This document shows positions 27,376 to 35,502 of a stretch of 64,000 nt of DNA, one piece after another. The stretch covers positions 186,001 through 250,000 of the forward strand of contig NZ_CP016796.1 of assembly GCF_001895265.1 (NCBI RefSeq). The letters run 5' to 3'. The notes under the pieces are model-generated. The model had not been told where the DNA came from and searched no databases. It saw only the letters and a program-made list of their open reading frames with translations. The DNA comes from Francisella uliginis. GTDB lineage: Bacteria > Pseudomonadota > Gammaproteobacteria > Francisellales > Francisellaceae. The stretch's first letter is position 1. Each line of letters begins with the position of its first letter. The position numbers were made by a program, and so were the translations under genes.

Positions 27376-28332
27376 ATGTCTGTTTATAGTGAGTTTGGAG
27401 AATTATTAGAATTTTTAAATAATCGTGTTGTAGGTCAAGAAAACCTAAACAAACGTTTGCTTATAGCATTATTAGCGGGGGGGCATCTACTTGTTGAAGG
27501 AGCTCCAGGACTAGCGAAAACTACAGCAATTAAAACTTTGTCAGAAAGTATAGATTGTTCATATCATAGAGTACAGTTTACTCCTGATCTTTTACCTGCA
27601 GATTTAACAGGTACTGAAATATATGTTCCTCAACAACAAACGTTTGAGTTTCAGTCAGGTCCTTTATTTCATAATTTACTTTTAGCTGATGAGATAAATA
27701 GGGCTCCAGCAAAAGTACAATCAGCGTTGCTTGAGGCAATGGGTGAAAAACAAATAACTGTTGGTAAGCAAACATATCCGTTATCTGATTTATTTATGGT
27801 GATGGCAACACAAAACCCAATTGAACAAGAGGGTACTTATCCGCTGCCAGAAGCTCAGTTAGATAGATTTATGATGTTTGTTAAAATTGAGTATCCTGAT
27901 CCAGAGACTGAAGCAAAGATCTTAGCTATAAGTAGAGGTGAGGCATTAGGACATAAGATAAAGCATCCAAATATTCATCAAAATACTATTTTTAAGGCAC
28001 AACAAGAGGTTCTAAATATCAGAGTTTCTGAAGCTGTTGAGCAGTATATTATTCAATTGATATTAGCGACTAGAGATCCATCAAAATATAACCAAAACAT
28101 CAAAAAATGGATTGCATTTGGATCTAGCCCAAGAGGAACAATTGCTTTAGATAGAGCTGCAAGAGCACATGCTTGGCTTATAGGTCATGATTATGTTTCT
28201 CCAAGTGATATTCATGAGGTTGTTTATGAAGTACTGCGCCATAGAATACTTTTGACTTTCGAAGCTGAGGTTGATGGTGTAACAACAGATGACGTTATTA
28301 CTGAGCTATTAAAGGCTGTACCGATACCATAG
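27376..28332 (+). CDS. moxR: MoxR-type AAA+ ATPase
   Basis: A 318-residue AAA+ ATPase with Walker A 'GAPGLAKT' (42-49), Walker B 'LLLADEINRAP', sensor 1 'ATQNP' and the MoxR segment 'QIEQEGTYPLPEAQLDRFM'-like region. MoxR ATPases act as chaperones on partner proteins, usually von Willebrand factor A (vWA) proteins made from the same operon. It heads a seven-gene run to 34195. In F. tularensis, work on this operon linked MoxR to stress resistance and virulence (from memory). Confidence 0.95.
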   Translation: MSVYSEFGELLEFLNNRVVGQENLNKRLLIALLAGGHLLVEGAPGLAKTTAIKTLSESIDCSYHRVQFTPDLLPADLTGTEIYVPQQQTFEFQSGPLFHNLLLADEINRAPAKVQSALLEAMGEKQITVGKQTYPLSDLFMVMATQNPIEQEGTYPLPEAQLDRFMMFVKIEYPDPETEAKILAISRGEALGHKIKHPNIHQNTIFKAQQEVLNIRVSEAVEQYIIQLILATRDPSKYNQNIKKWIAFGSSPRGTIALDRAARAHAWLIGHDYVSPSDIHEVVYEVLRHRILLTFEAEVDGVTTDDVITELLKAVPIP

Positions 28333-28354
28333 AGCTATATGATTTTGGAGTAGG

Positions 28355-28372
28355 GACAAATCATAATTTGTC
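28355..28372 (+). promoter_or_regulatory. Intercistronic hairpin between moxR and the DUF58 gene
   Basis: GACAAAT and ATTTGTC are separated by CATA in the 73-base gap. No T-run follows directly, so it is more likely a processing or stability element than a terminator. Confidence 0.4.
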
Positions 28373-28405
28373 TATACATAAAAAGTTATAAATTTAAGAG
28401 AAACT

Positions 28406-29317
28406 ATGAAAAATTACAAAGGAATAAAACCTGACGTTCAAGAGCTCTTAAGCTATCGCTATCAGACCAAAGCTCTTAAATTGTTTGCAAGTCAAAGAGT
28501 AAATAGTGTTAATGCTGGAAATAGCCTTTCTAAGGCAAAGGGTCGTGGTATGGACTTTGATGAAGTTAGGCACTATCAAGCTGGTGATGATATTCGTTTG
28601 ATGCATTGGGCTCTTACAGCAAGATTAGGTAAGCCTTATACAAAAGTTTATCATGAAGAAAGAGAAAGAAGTTTATACTTTGTTTTGGATCAAAGTAAAA
28701 GTATGCATTTTGGCACTAGGGAGTGTTTTAAAAGTGTTAAAGCTTCTAATATTCTTGCTTTGATAGGTTTTGGGGCATTAGAAGCACATGAAAAAGTTGG
28801 CGGTATTATCTTTGATGATAATGGCTATAATTTTTATCCAGCGAAACAAAATAAGTCAGCTTTAGTCAAGATGTTCAACTTTGTTGCAAATGATGAGAAA
28901 AAGTACCAATTATCTTCTGATAAAAGGCTTGCTGAGGCTTTAAAGTTTCTTTATGCGAAGATTCGTAGCAGTAGTATAGTCGTTGTTATAAGTGATTTTA
29001 GTAGTTTTGATGAAGAAGCGAATAGATATCTTAAACTGTTAAATAATAAAAACTCAGTGATTAATGTGTTTAGCTATGATCCAATAGAGAAAGATCTACC
29101 TGGTTTAGATACTTACTATTTTAGTGATGGTAAACAAAGAGTCGTTTTAGATTCTGCAAGTAAGAAACAAAATCAAGTCTATAAAAATATTTATAAAAGT
29201 AGACATGATGCTATAGAAGAGTTTTCACGTAAAAATAAAACAGGCTTTATAGAGGTTGCTACAAATGATAATTTGGTCAAAACAATAAACTATGGGGTAG
29301 CCAATTATGCAAAATAA
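28406..29317 (+). CDS. DUF58 domain protein (vWA-like) of the MoxR-Bat operon
   Basis: A 303-residue protein with the DUF58 signature 'GRGMDFDEVRHYQAGDDIRLMHW' (about 45-67) and a vWA core whose metal site is 'VLDQSKSM' (DxSxS). It has no membrane segment, so it is probably cytoplasmic and recruits MoxR to the membrane-bound Bat proteins. It overlaps the next gene by 11 bases. Confidence 0.92.
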   Translation: MKNYKGIKPDVQELLSYRYQTKALKLFASQRVNSVNAGNSLSKAKGRGMDFDEVRHYQAGDDIRLMHWALTARLGKPYTKVYHEERERSLYFVLDQSKSMHFGTRECFKSVKASNILALIGFGALEAHEKVGGIIFDDNGYNFYPAKQNKSALVKMFNFVANDEKKYQLSSDKRLAEALKFLYAKIRSSSIVVVISDFSSFDEEANRYLKLLNNKNSVINVFSYDPIEKDLPGLDTYYFSDGKQRVVLDSASKKQNQVYKNIYKSRHDAIEEFSRKNKTGFIEVATNDNLVKTINYGVANYAK

Positions 29318-29783
29318 TAGTCTTTTAGAGCAATTAAAAGATATTTATTTGCCTGATAGAATCTCTCAATTATGGCCATTAGCATATGGCTGGTGGATAG
29401 TTTTAGGTATTATTGTTTTAATAGTAATCTTAGTATTAATCGTTTTACGTCTTAAGAAAAAGAAAAAACAATATAAGAACTCTATAATCAATGAATTTAG
29501 ACAAGAAGTAGAGAGTGTTTATAAGAATGATCCAACTCATGTTTTAGAATGTATATCTGTTTATCTAAAAAGAGTCGCAATGCAAAAGTTCCCTAGTGAA
29601 GAGATAAAAACTTTATATGGCGAAAAATGGTTAGAATTTTTGGACTCAAAGATAGATGAAGACAGTTTTGAAGCAACTAAGGCAAGATTACTTGAAAACA
29701 CTTATAAACCTATCGAGCTAGATAGATCAACTTTTGATGAGGTAATGGCTGTGGCTGAGAAATGGTTGAGGAGAGTCATATGA
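29307..29783 (+). CDS. DUF4381 membrane protein of the MoxR-Bat operon
   Basis: A 158-residue protein with one membrane helix (about residues 29-49, 'WWIVLGIIVLIVILVLIVL') between a short periplasmic N-terminus ('LPDRISQLWPLAYGWW') and a cytoplasmic helical domain. The layout is typical of DUF4381, which sits between the DUF58 gene and batA in MoxR operons. It overlaps DUF58 by 11 bases and batA by 4 bases (ATGA). Confidence 0.88.
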   Translation: MQNNSLLEQLKDIYLPDRISQLWPLAYGWWIVLGIIVLIVILVLIVLRLKKKKKQYKNSIINEFRQEVESVYKNDPTHVLECISVYLKRVAMQKFPSEEIKTLYGEKWLEFLDSKIDEDSFEATKARLLENTYKPIELDRSTFDEVMAVAEKWLRRVI

Positions 29784-30781
29784 TAAATATTGAGTATCCT
29801 TGGTTCTTTATTTTAGTAGTTTTGCCTTTAGTTGTTTATTGGATTTTTCCTAGAGCTAAAAATAAGCAGCAATCAGCATTAAAAACACCATTTTTTGATC
29901 AATTACAGTCACAGCTGGGTACTCACAGTGCGCATGATTTTTCAAAAGCAAATTACTTTAAATACATCCTGGCGGCTATTTGGCTGCTGCTAATTGTTTC
30001 TGGATCAGGGATACAATGGTTAGGCAAGCCGATAAGTATGCCACAAAGTGGTAGAGCTCTGATGATGGCTATAGATTTATCTGGAAGTATGTCAATACAA
30101 GATATGAAAAAGCCTAATGGTAAAATGGAGTCAAGATTTGACTTAGTTATGCGAGTAGCAAATCAGTTTTTAGATACTCGCAAAGGTGACCGTGTTGGCC
30201 TTGTACTTTTTGGGACACGAGCATATCTACAGACTCCTTTAACATTTGATATTCCAACAGTTAAAAAAATGCTTGATGATTCTAGTATAGCTATAGCTGG
30301 TCCAAATACGGCGATAGGTGATGCACTTGGTTTATCTATTAAAAAACTAGAGTCATATCCAAATGATTCGAAAGCTATTATATTACTTACAGATGGTGAC
30401 AATACTGCAGGTCTATTACAACCATTGCAAGCGGCAGAAATTGCTAAGCAATATGGTATAAAAATCTATACGATTGCTCTTGGTGGTGGTCAGATGCTTA
30501 TCAAAACAGCCTTTGGAAAAAGGTTAGTAAACACATCAGAAGATTTAGCTACAGAAACCTTACAGAAAATAGCTAAAATGACAGGTGGGCAATATTTTAG
30601 AGCTCAAAATAGTAGTGATTTGAAAAATATATATAAAGATATAGATAAGCTTGAACCGATCAAATCAGATAAAACTATAGTTAGACCAGTTACATACCTT
30701 TATCCATGGAGTTTAGGTTTAGCGTTGATTTTGAGCTTTGTGGTTGCTGGCATGTGGCTAAAACGCAGAGGAGGGCACTAA
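29780..30781 (+). CDS. batA: vWA domain membrane protein BatA
   Basis: From ATG 29780 the protein is 333 residues: GAGGAG is well spaced and the ATGA overlap with the previous stop supports this start over an upstream ATG at 29762. Helices lie near residues 8-24, 56-76 and at the C-terminus, flanking a periplasm-side or cytoplasmic vWA domain with a complete metal site: 'AIDLSGSMS' and 'LLTDGDNTAG'. It corresponds to BatA of aerotolerance operons, and pairs with the BatB gene that follows directly. Confidence 0.91.
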   Translation: MINIEYPWFFILVVLPLVVYWIFPRAKNKQQSALKTPFFDQLQSQLGTHSAHDFSKANYFKYILAAIWLLLIVSGSGIQWLGKPISMPQSGRALMMAIDLSGSMSIQDMKKPNGKMESRFDLVMRVANQFLDTRKGDRVGLVLFGTRAYLQTPLTFDIPTVKKMLDDSSIAIAGPNTAIGDALGLSIKKLESYPNDSKAIILLTDGDNTAGLLQPLQAAEIAKQYGIKIYTIALGGGQMLIKTAFGKRLVNTSEDLATETLQKIAKMTGGQYFRAQNSSDLKNIYKDIDKLEPIKSDKTIVRPVTYLYPWSLGLALILSFVVAGMWLKRRGGH

Positions 30782-31780
30782 ATGGACTTTCATTTATTAA
30801 GACCTTGGTGGCTTCTAGCTTTAATACCAGTTGTTATATTGACTATATTGCTTTTTAAATATTCAGCAAAATCTAATAGCTGGAGTAAATATTGTGATAG
30901 CCATTTACTTGAACATGTAACTATAGGTCAAGACTCAAAGACAAATAAAACATTAATACCATTAGTATTCCTGGTTTTATGGGGCATCGCAGTATTTGCT
31001 TTAGCCGGCCCAGCGTATAGGCATAAAGAGGTTCCAGTTTATCAAAAAAATATCTCGAGAGTTATTACACTAGATGTTTCACAATCTATGGATACTTCAG
31101 ATATATCTCCAAGTAGGCTTGAAAGAGCTAAGTATAAGATACTTGATATACTAGGTAGAATAAAAGAAGGTCAAGTAGGGATGTTGGTGTTTTCTAGTGA
31201 GCCTTTTGTAGTTAGTCCTTTAACTTCAGATGCAAAAACTGTTGCAAACTTGGTACCTGTGTTAAATTCAGATATTGTTCCAGTGAAAGGACATAATATT
31301 ACCAAAGCGATAAAGAAATCAGCAGGGCTTATTGAACAAGCTGGAGCAACAGATGGTCAAATTATATTAGTAACTGATTCTACTCCGTCTGCTAAAGCAA
31401 TACAGCAAGCAAAAGATTTAGCTGCAAAAGGTATAAAAATAGACGTATATGCTATAGGTACTCCACAAGGTGGAATAGCTAAAGATGCTAAAGGTAACTA
31501 CTTGAAAGATGCTAAAGGTAATATTCAATATTTCGGTGTTAACCTTTCTAAACTTAAATCATTGGCAAATGCTGGTGATGGTAAGTTGGTAACACTAACG
31601 ACTAATAATACAGATATTAAGAGTTTACTGTCAGAAAAGATAAATGTTGGAACAAAAGAGTCAAAGCAAGATTCAGCAAATGTTTTTTGGCAAGATGATG
31701 GTATCTATATTATATGGGTTTTGAGTATTTTGAGTGTTCTTATCTTTAGAAGAGGTATTTTGGAGAGAATATGTCGTTAA
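30782..31780 (+). CDS. batB: vWA domain membrane protein BatB
   Basis: A 332-residue protein that starts on the base after the batA stop. It has two N-terminal helices, a vWA domain with 'LDVSQSMDTSDISPSR' as the metal site, and a C-terminal helix ('GIYIIWVLSILSVLIF'). The third metal-site strand reads 'VTDSTPSA' where BatA has TDGDN, so the metal site is slightly altered. It overlaps batC by 10 bases. Confidence 0.91.
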   Translation: MDFHLLRPWWLLALIPVVILTILLFKYSAKSNSWSKYCDSHLLEHVTIGQDSKTNKTLIPLVFLVLWGIAVFALAGPAYRHKEVPVYQKNISRVITLDVSQSMDTSDISPSRLERAKYKILDILGRIKEGQVGMLVFSSEPFVVSPLTSDAKTVANLVPVLNSDIVPVKGHNITKAIKKSAGLIEQAGATDGQIILVTDSTPSAKAIQQAKDLAAKGIKIDVYAIGTPQGGIAKDAKGNYLKDAKGNIQYFGVNLSKLKSLANAGDGKLVTLTTNNTDIKSLLSEKINVGTKESKQDSANVFWQDDGIYIIWVLSILSVLIFRRGILERICR

Positions 31781-32586
31781 GAAGATTAATATTTATTTTA
31801 ATACTAATACCAAGTATTTCATTTGCTAGTAGTTGGGATGACTTATGGCAAACAAGAGATCAGCAAGGTATGAGCTATTATGATAGTGGTAATGCTAAAA
31901 AAGCTGCTGTATCTTTTAAAAATAGTGACTGGAAAGGGGCTTCATATTATAAAGCTGGTGATTATAAAAATGCATATCAAGAGTTTAAAAAAGATAGTTC
32001 TGCAAAAGGTCTTTATAATCAAGGGAATGCCTTAACTCATTTAGGTCAGTATAAACAAGCTATAGATACATATAAAAAGGCTATTGAAAAAAGACCAGAT
32101 TTTGAAGATGCTAAAAGTAATTTAGAAATAGCAAAAGAGTTAGATAAGCAAAAGAAGAAACAACAGAATAACAAAAACAACAAAGATAACAAAAACAACA
32201 AAGATAACAAAAACAACAAAGATAACAAAAACAACAAAGATAACAAAAACAACAAAGATAACAAAAACAACAAAGATAACAAAAACAACAAAGATAACAA
32301 AAACAACAAAGATAACAAAAACAACAAAGATAACAAAAACAACAAAGATAACAAAAACAACAAAGATAATAAAAACAACAAAGATAATAAAAACAACAAA
32401 GATAATAAAAACAATAAAGACCAGCAAAAAGCTGAACAAAACAAAATGGATCAGCGTCAAAAAGAGCTTGATAAAAAAGAATCAGATAAGCTTTTATCAA
32501 TGATTGATGATGACCCTGGTGGGCTTCTTAGACATAAATTTGCACGTGACTACCAAAGAATGATAGGAGATAAACGTGAAAGCTAA
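31771..32586 (+). CDS. batC: TPR protein BatC with a long Lys/Asp/Asn repeat
   Basis: A 271-residue protein with a signal peptide (residues 1-19), tetratricopeptide units at about 40-130 ('GLYNQGNALTHLGQYKQAIDTYKKAI'), then a low-complexity run of 13 KDNKNN hexapeptides (about 135-216), and a charged C-terminus ending 'LLRHKFARDYQRM'. The TPR part and position identify BatC. The repeat comes from an 18-bp tandem array and probably varies in length. No membrane helix follows, so it is a periplasmic adaptor. Confidence 0.88.
   Translation: MSLRRLIFILILIPSISFASSWDDLWQTRDQQGMSYYDSGNAKKAAVSFKNSDWKGASYYKAGDYKNAYQEFKKDSSAKGLYNQGNALTHLGQYKQAIDTYKKAIEKRPDFEDAKSNLEIAKELDKQKKKQQNNKNNKDNKNNKDNKNNKDNKNNKDNKNNKDNKNNKDNKNNKDNKNNKDNKNNKDNKNNKDNKNNKDNKNNKDNKNNKDNKNNKDQQKAEQNKMDQRQKELDKKESDKLLSMIDDDPGGLLRHKFARDYQRMIGDKRES
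32170..32420 (+). repeat. 18-bp tandem repeat array inside batC (13 copies)
   Basis: The unit AACAAAGATAACAAAAAC recurs 13 times without a break; GATAAC/GATAAT occurs every 18 bases from 32185 to 32401. The last three units have T for C (GATAAT). Being a multiple of three, gain or loss of copies keeps the frame. The reverse strand is open in all three frames because of the repeat, which gives false reading frames. Confidence 0.97.
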
Positions 32587-34195
32587 ACTATTTAAATTAA
32601 TAAGTATTTTTACATTATCAATAATGGTTGTAAGTATTAGTTATGCTAATGTATCAGCTACTATTAGTAGGAATCATATTGAAAAGGGTGAAACGTTTGA
32701 ACTAGTTTTGCATTTAGATAGTTTTAGTACGCAGCCAAACTTAGATGTTTTGGATAAAGACTTCACTGTTTACAACACAAGTACTAGTAGTAAAACAACA
32801 GTAATTAATGGTAAGAGAGAGTCTCACTTTGAGATGATAGTTACGTTAATGCCAAATAAAGCAGGCAATTTGACAATACCGGCTATAAAAGTTGGTAATC
32901 AAGCAACAAAACCAATCAAAATTGAAGTTGATAAAGAGCTTTCAAATGAAGAGCAAAGTAAATATCAAGACCTTTTTGCTATAGGTACATTAGATACTAA
33001 TCAAACGTATGTGAATGTACCAGTTTTATATACTTTAAGAATATATACTTCAAGGCCAATATTAAGCTTACAACCTAAACCATTTGATATAAAAAAATCA
33101 GACATTAAAACAACAAATCATCGTAAAACCTATCAAAAAAGTATAAATGGTAAGTTGTATGATGTTGTTGAAGAAAGCTTTTTAATAATTCCAAATACTA
33201 CTGGTGAGATAAAAATTCCAGCAATTGTTTTACAAGCTACTATCCCTAATGCTTTTGGTCAATTAGGATCTAGAAGGAAATACTTTTCAACTAAAGCTAA
33301 GATTTTAAATGTTAAACCTGTGCCAAATGATATAAGCATTAAAGACTGGTTTCCTGCATCAGAAGTAAAAATCAGTGATAATTGGTCACAAGATAAAAGT
33401 GTCAAAGAAGGTCAACTTCTAACTAGAACAGTAAAGGTTAAGGCTGAAGGTGTATTAAGTAGTGATATTCCTAATTTAGAATTTAAATCATCTGATGCTT
33501 TTAATGTATATCCAGAAAAACCTGAGCTTCAGGATATTGAGAAAGGAGGACACTTAACTGGTGTGGCAACATATAAGATTGGTTACATGCCTATCAAAAA
33601 AGGTAAAGCAACAGTGCCGCCTGTTAAACTTAAGTGGTATGATGTTGATACACATAGTTCTAAAATAGCTAGCTTAGCGGCTAAGACGTTTGATGTTCAA
33701 AAAGGAAATATGCCGAGCAACCTTGTTAGTAATAATAACTCGTCACCACAAGTTGTCGAAAAAATTGTCCAAGATCCTTTCTGGAGGGATATAGCTATAG
33801 CATTTATAGTATTGTGGGTGTTGACGTTAATTTTATTAATAAAAATCAGGTATACAAAGAAAGCAGTTCAAGTAGTTGATGATTTAGCGTCAGAATCAGT
33901 GGATAAATCAACTGGTATAAAAGAAATTAAAAAAGCATGCTCTAGTAAAGATAATATAGAGTTGCAAAAAGCTATTATTAGTTGGGCAAATACTAAATCA
34001 GATAAACATATATTTTCATTATTAGAGGTTGCAAGAATCTTCCCAGAGCTAGAGCAAATTCTAAAAGATCTAAATGGTGCAATATATGCGAAGAAAGATT
34101 TTAATCAGTATAAAGAGTTACTAGAATTAATTAAAGAAGTTAAGAAAACTAAAAAAAACAAGTCTGGTAATTTAGTGAAAAAATTATATGAGTAA
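32576..34195 (+). CDS. batD: BatD family protein (oxygen/stress tolerance)
   Basis: A 539-residue protein starting at GTG 32576, with AGGAG seven bases upstream and an 11-base overlap with batC. A signal peptide (1-25, 'VSISYA') leads into beta-rich Ig-like BatD domains ('NHIEKGETFELVLHLDSF', 'PNKAGNLTIPAIKV'). A membrane helix lies near residues 400-422 ('IAIAFIVLWVLTLILLI'), followed by a cytoplasmic helical tail. BatD proteins are periplasmic scaffolds anchored at the inner membrane. It is the last bat gene. Confidence 0.9.
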   Translation: MKAKLFKLISIFTLSIMVVSISYANVSATISRNHIEKGETFELVLHLDSFSTQPNLDVLDKDFTVYNTSTSSKTTVINGKRESHFEMIVTLMPNKAGNLTIPAIKVGNQATKPIKIEVDKELSNEEQSKYQDLFAIGTLDTNQTYVNVPVLYTLRIYTSRPILSLQPKPFDIKKSDIKTTNHRKTYQKSINGKLYDVVEESFLIIPNTTGEIKIPAIVLQATIPNAFGQLGSRRKYFSTKAKILNVKPVPNDISIKDWFPASEVKISDNWSQDKSVKEGQLLTRTVKVKAEGVLSSDIPNLEFKSSDAFNVYPEKPELQDIEKGGHLTGVATYKIGYMPIKKGKATVPPVKLKWYDVDTHSSKIASLAAKTFDVQKGNMPSNLVSNNNSSPQVVEKIVQDPFWRDIAIAFIVLWVLTLILLIKIRYTKKAVQVVDDLASESVDKSTGIKEIKKACSSKDNIELQKAIISWANTKSDKHIFSLLEVARIFPELEQILKDLNGAIYAKKDFNQYKELLELIKEVKKTKKNKSGNLVKKLYE

Positions 34196-34200
34196 TAGCT

Positions 34201-34872
34201 ATGAAGAAAATATTTTTTAGTATATTTATATTTTTAACAATTATAATTACGGCTGAAGCAAAAACTGTCTTAATAACTGGATTTACACCTTTTGGAGGTG
34301 AAAAGATAAATCCATCTTGGCAAGCAGTTAGGAGTCTACCAGATATTATTAATGGCGCGATGATTGTCAAAAAGCAGCTGCCAGTGTCATTTGAACGTTC
34401 AACACAAAAGCTTGATAGTTTAATAAAGCAATATAATCCAGATATCATCATAAATGTAGGAGAAGCTGGGGGGAGATCTGCGGTGTCTCTTGAAAGAGTT
34501 GCTATAAATATTGATGATGCTAGAATCCCAGATAATGATAATAATCAGCCTAAAGATAAAAAAATATCTAAAGAAGGTAAAAATGCATATTTTACAAAGT
34601 TGCCTATATATCAGATAGAAAGTTCAGTAAAGAACCAGGGAGTTCCAGTTTATATATCTAATACTGCTGGGACATTTGTATGCAATCATGTAATGTATCA
34701 TTTACTAAAACTATTAGACAAAAAATATCCTAATAAGATCGGTGGTTTTATCCATGTGCCGTATGCACCAAGCCAAGTTGTTGATAAAAAAGATACTCCT
34801 AGTATGAGTACTTCTAATGCTACACAGGCGTTAGTAAAAGCTATACAAGAATCAATCAAAGCTCAAGGATAG
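34201..34872 (+). CDS. pcp: Pyrrolidone-carboxylate peptidase with a signal peptide
   Basis: A 223-residue C15 family peptidase. The catalytic residues are all present: Glu98 in 'GGRSAVSLERVAIN', Cys161 in 'GTFVCNHVMYHLL' and His185 in 'GGFIHVPYAP'. It removes N-terminal pyroglutamate. The N-terminus 'MKKIFFSIFIFLTIIITAEA' is a typical export signal, placed just before the first core strand 'KTVLITGFTPFGG'. Most Pcp enzymes are cytosolic, so this one is probably periplasmic. It starts 5 bases after batD and may be cotranscribed with the bat genes. Confidence 0.93.
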   Translation: MKKIFFSIFIFLTIIITAEAKTVLITGFTPFGGEKINPSWQAVRSLPDIINGAMIVKKQLPVSFERSTQKLDSLIKQYNPDIIINVGEAGGRSAVSLERVAINIDDARIPDNDNNQPKDKKISKEGKNAYFTKLPIYQIESSVKNQGVPVYISNTAGTFVCNHVMYHLLKLLDKKYPNKIGGFIHVPYAPSQVVDKKDTPSMSTSNATQALVKAIQESIKAQG

Positions 34873-34881
34873 TAAGTACAG

Positions 34882-35367
34882 ATGAAAAAAAAGGATTGGA
34901 AGTACTGTTTAGGACTTATGCTTTTTTGTTTGTCATTTGTACCGTATATAATAGTTTTCTGCATTATGCCTTTTTTAGGTTTATCTACAGCTAGTTATTT
35001 GGCAATTTCATCTATATTACTAGCAAGTGCAGAAGGCATGTTTGTTATATCTGTAATGTTACTTGGAAGAACTATTGTAGATGCGATGAAAGCTGGGGTA
35101 AAAAGGGTGTTTAAGTCTGCTTTCTCACAACAAAAACCTATTAGTTATAAAAGATACTTGCTAGGTATTATAATGTTCTTTGCTAGTCTAATATATCCGA
35201 CAGTAATTACTGAGATGGTTCTTATTTTTGATAAGGTTAAGCAAGTTGGTGAGCTTAATATGATCCTTATCTTATTTAGTGGAGACTTGATCTTTATAGC
35301 GAGTTTCTTTGTTCTAGGAACTGATTTTATAACAAAGTTAAAGTCAGCTTTTAAATATCGTGCCTAA
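34882..35367 (+). CDS. Four-helix membrane protein (transporter-suffix-like)
   Basis: A 161-residue protein with four predicted helices in two pairs (about 10-60 and 90-150). Each pair is followed by a basic segment ('MKAGVKRVFKSAF', 'ITKLKSAFKYRA'), and the halves look like an internal duplication ('SAEGMFVISVMLLGRTIVDAMKA' against 'SGDLIFIASFFVLGTDFITKLKS'). It resembles short proteins called 'transporter suffix domain'. It starts 9 bases after pcp. The function is unknown. Confidence 0.75.
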   Translation: MKKKDWKYCLGLMLFCLSFVPYIIVFCIMPFLGLSTASYLAISSILLASAEGMFVISVMLLGRTIVDAMKAGVKRVFKSAFSQQKPISYKRYLLGIIMFFASLIYPTVITEMVLIFDKVKQVGELNMILILFSGDLIFIASFFVLGTDFITKLKSAFKYRA

Positions 35368-35390
35368 TAAAGCTTTTGCTTTAATTTATC
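35366..35390 (+). terminator. Weak terminator-like hairpin after the membrane protein gene
   Basis: TAAAGC and GCTTTA pair around a TTTT loop and are followed by a T-rich stretch. The stem is only six base pairs, mostly A-T. Confidence 0.3.
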
Positions 35391-35443
35391 ATTAAATATT
35401 TCTTATTATATATTTGTTACAAATAGTTACAAAATATATATAT

Positions 35444-35471
35444 TTGTTAAACATTTCTTGGCTACTATAAT
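35444..35471 (+). promoter_or_regulatory. Promoter of the 324-residue orphan gene
   Basis: TTGTTA (35444-35449) and a perfect TATAAT (35466-35471) are 16 bases apart. The gene's ATG at 35503 has GTAGGAG upstream. The gene therefore has its own promoter and is probably a single-gene unit. Confidence 0.6.
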
Positions 35472-35502
35472 CCGTAAAATTTTATCGTAGGAGTTTAGAA
35501 TA

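Noticed and set aside
29762-29779. Earlier ATG for BatA.
   Set aside because: It has no ribosome site; GAGGAG and the ATGA overlap support 29780.
32170-32420. CRISPR-like periodicity.
   Set aside because: The units are direct neighbours with no unique spacers and code for protein.
32046-32500. Three long open frames on the minus strand, rich in Leu/Cys/Phe/Val/Ile.
   Set aside because: They are produced by the 18-bp repeat inside batC, which keeps every frame open. There is no ribosome site and the plus-strand gene is well supported.
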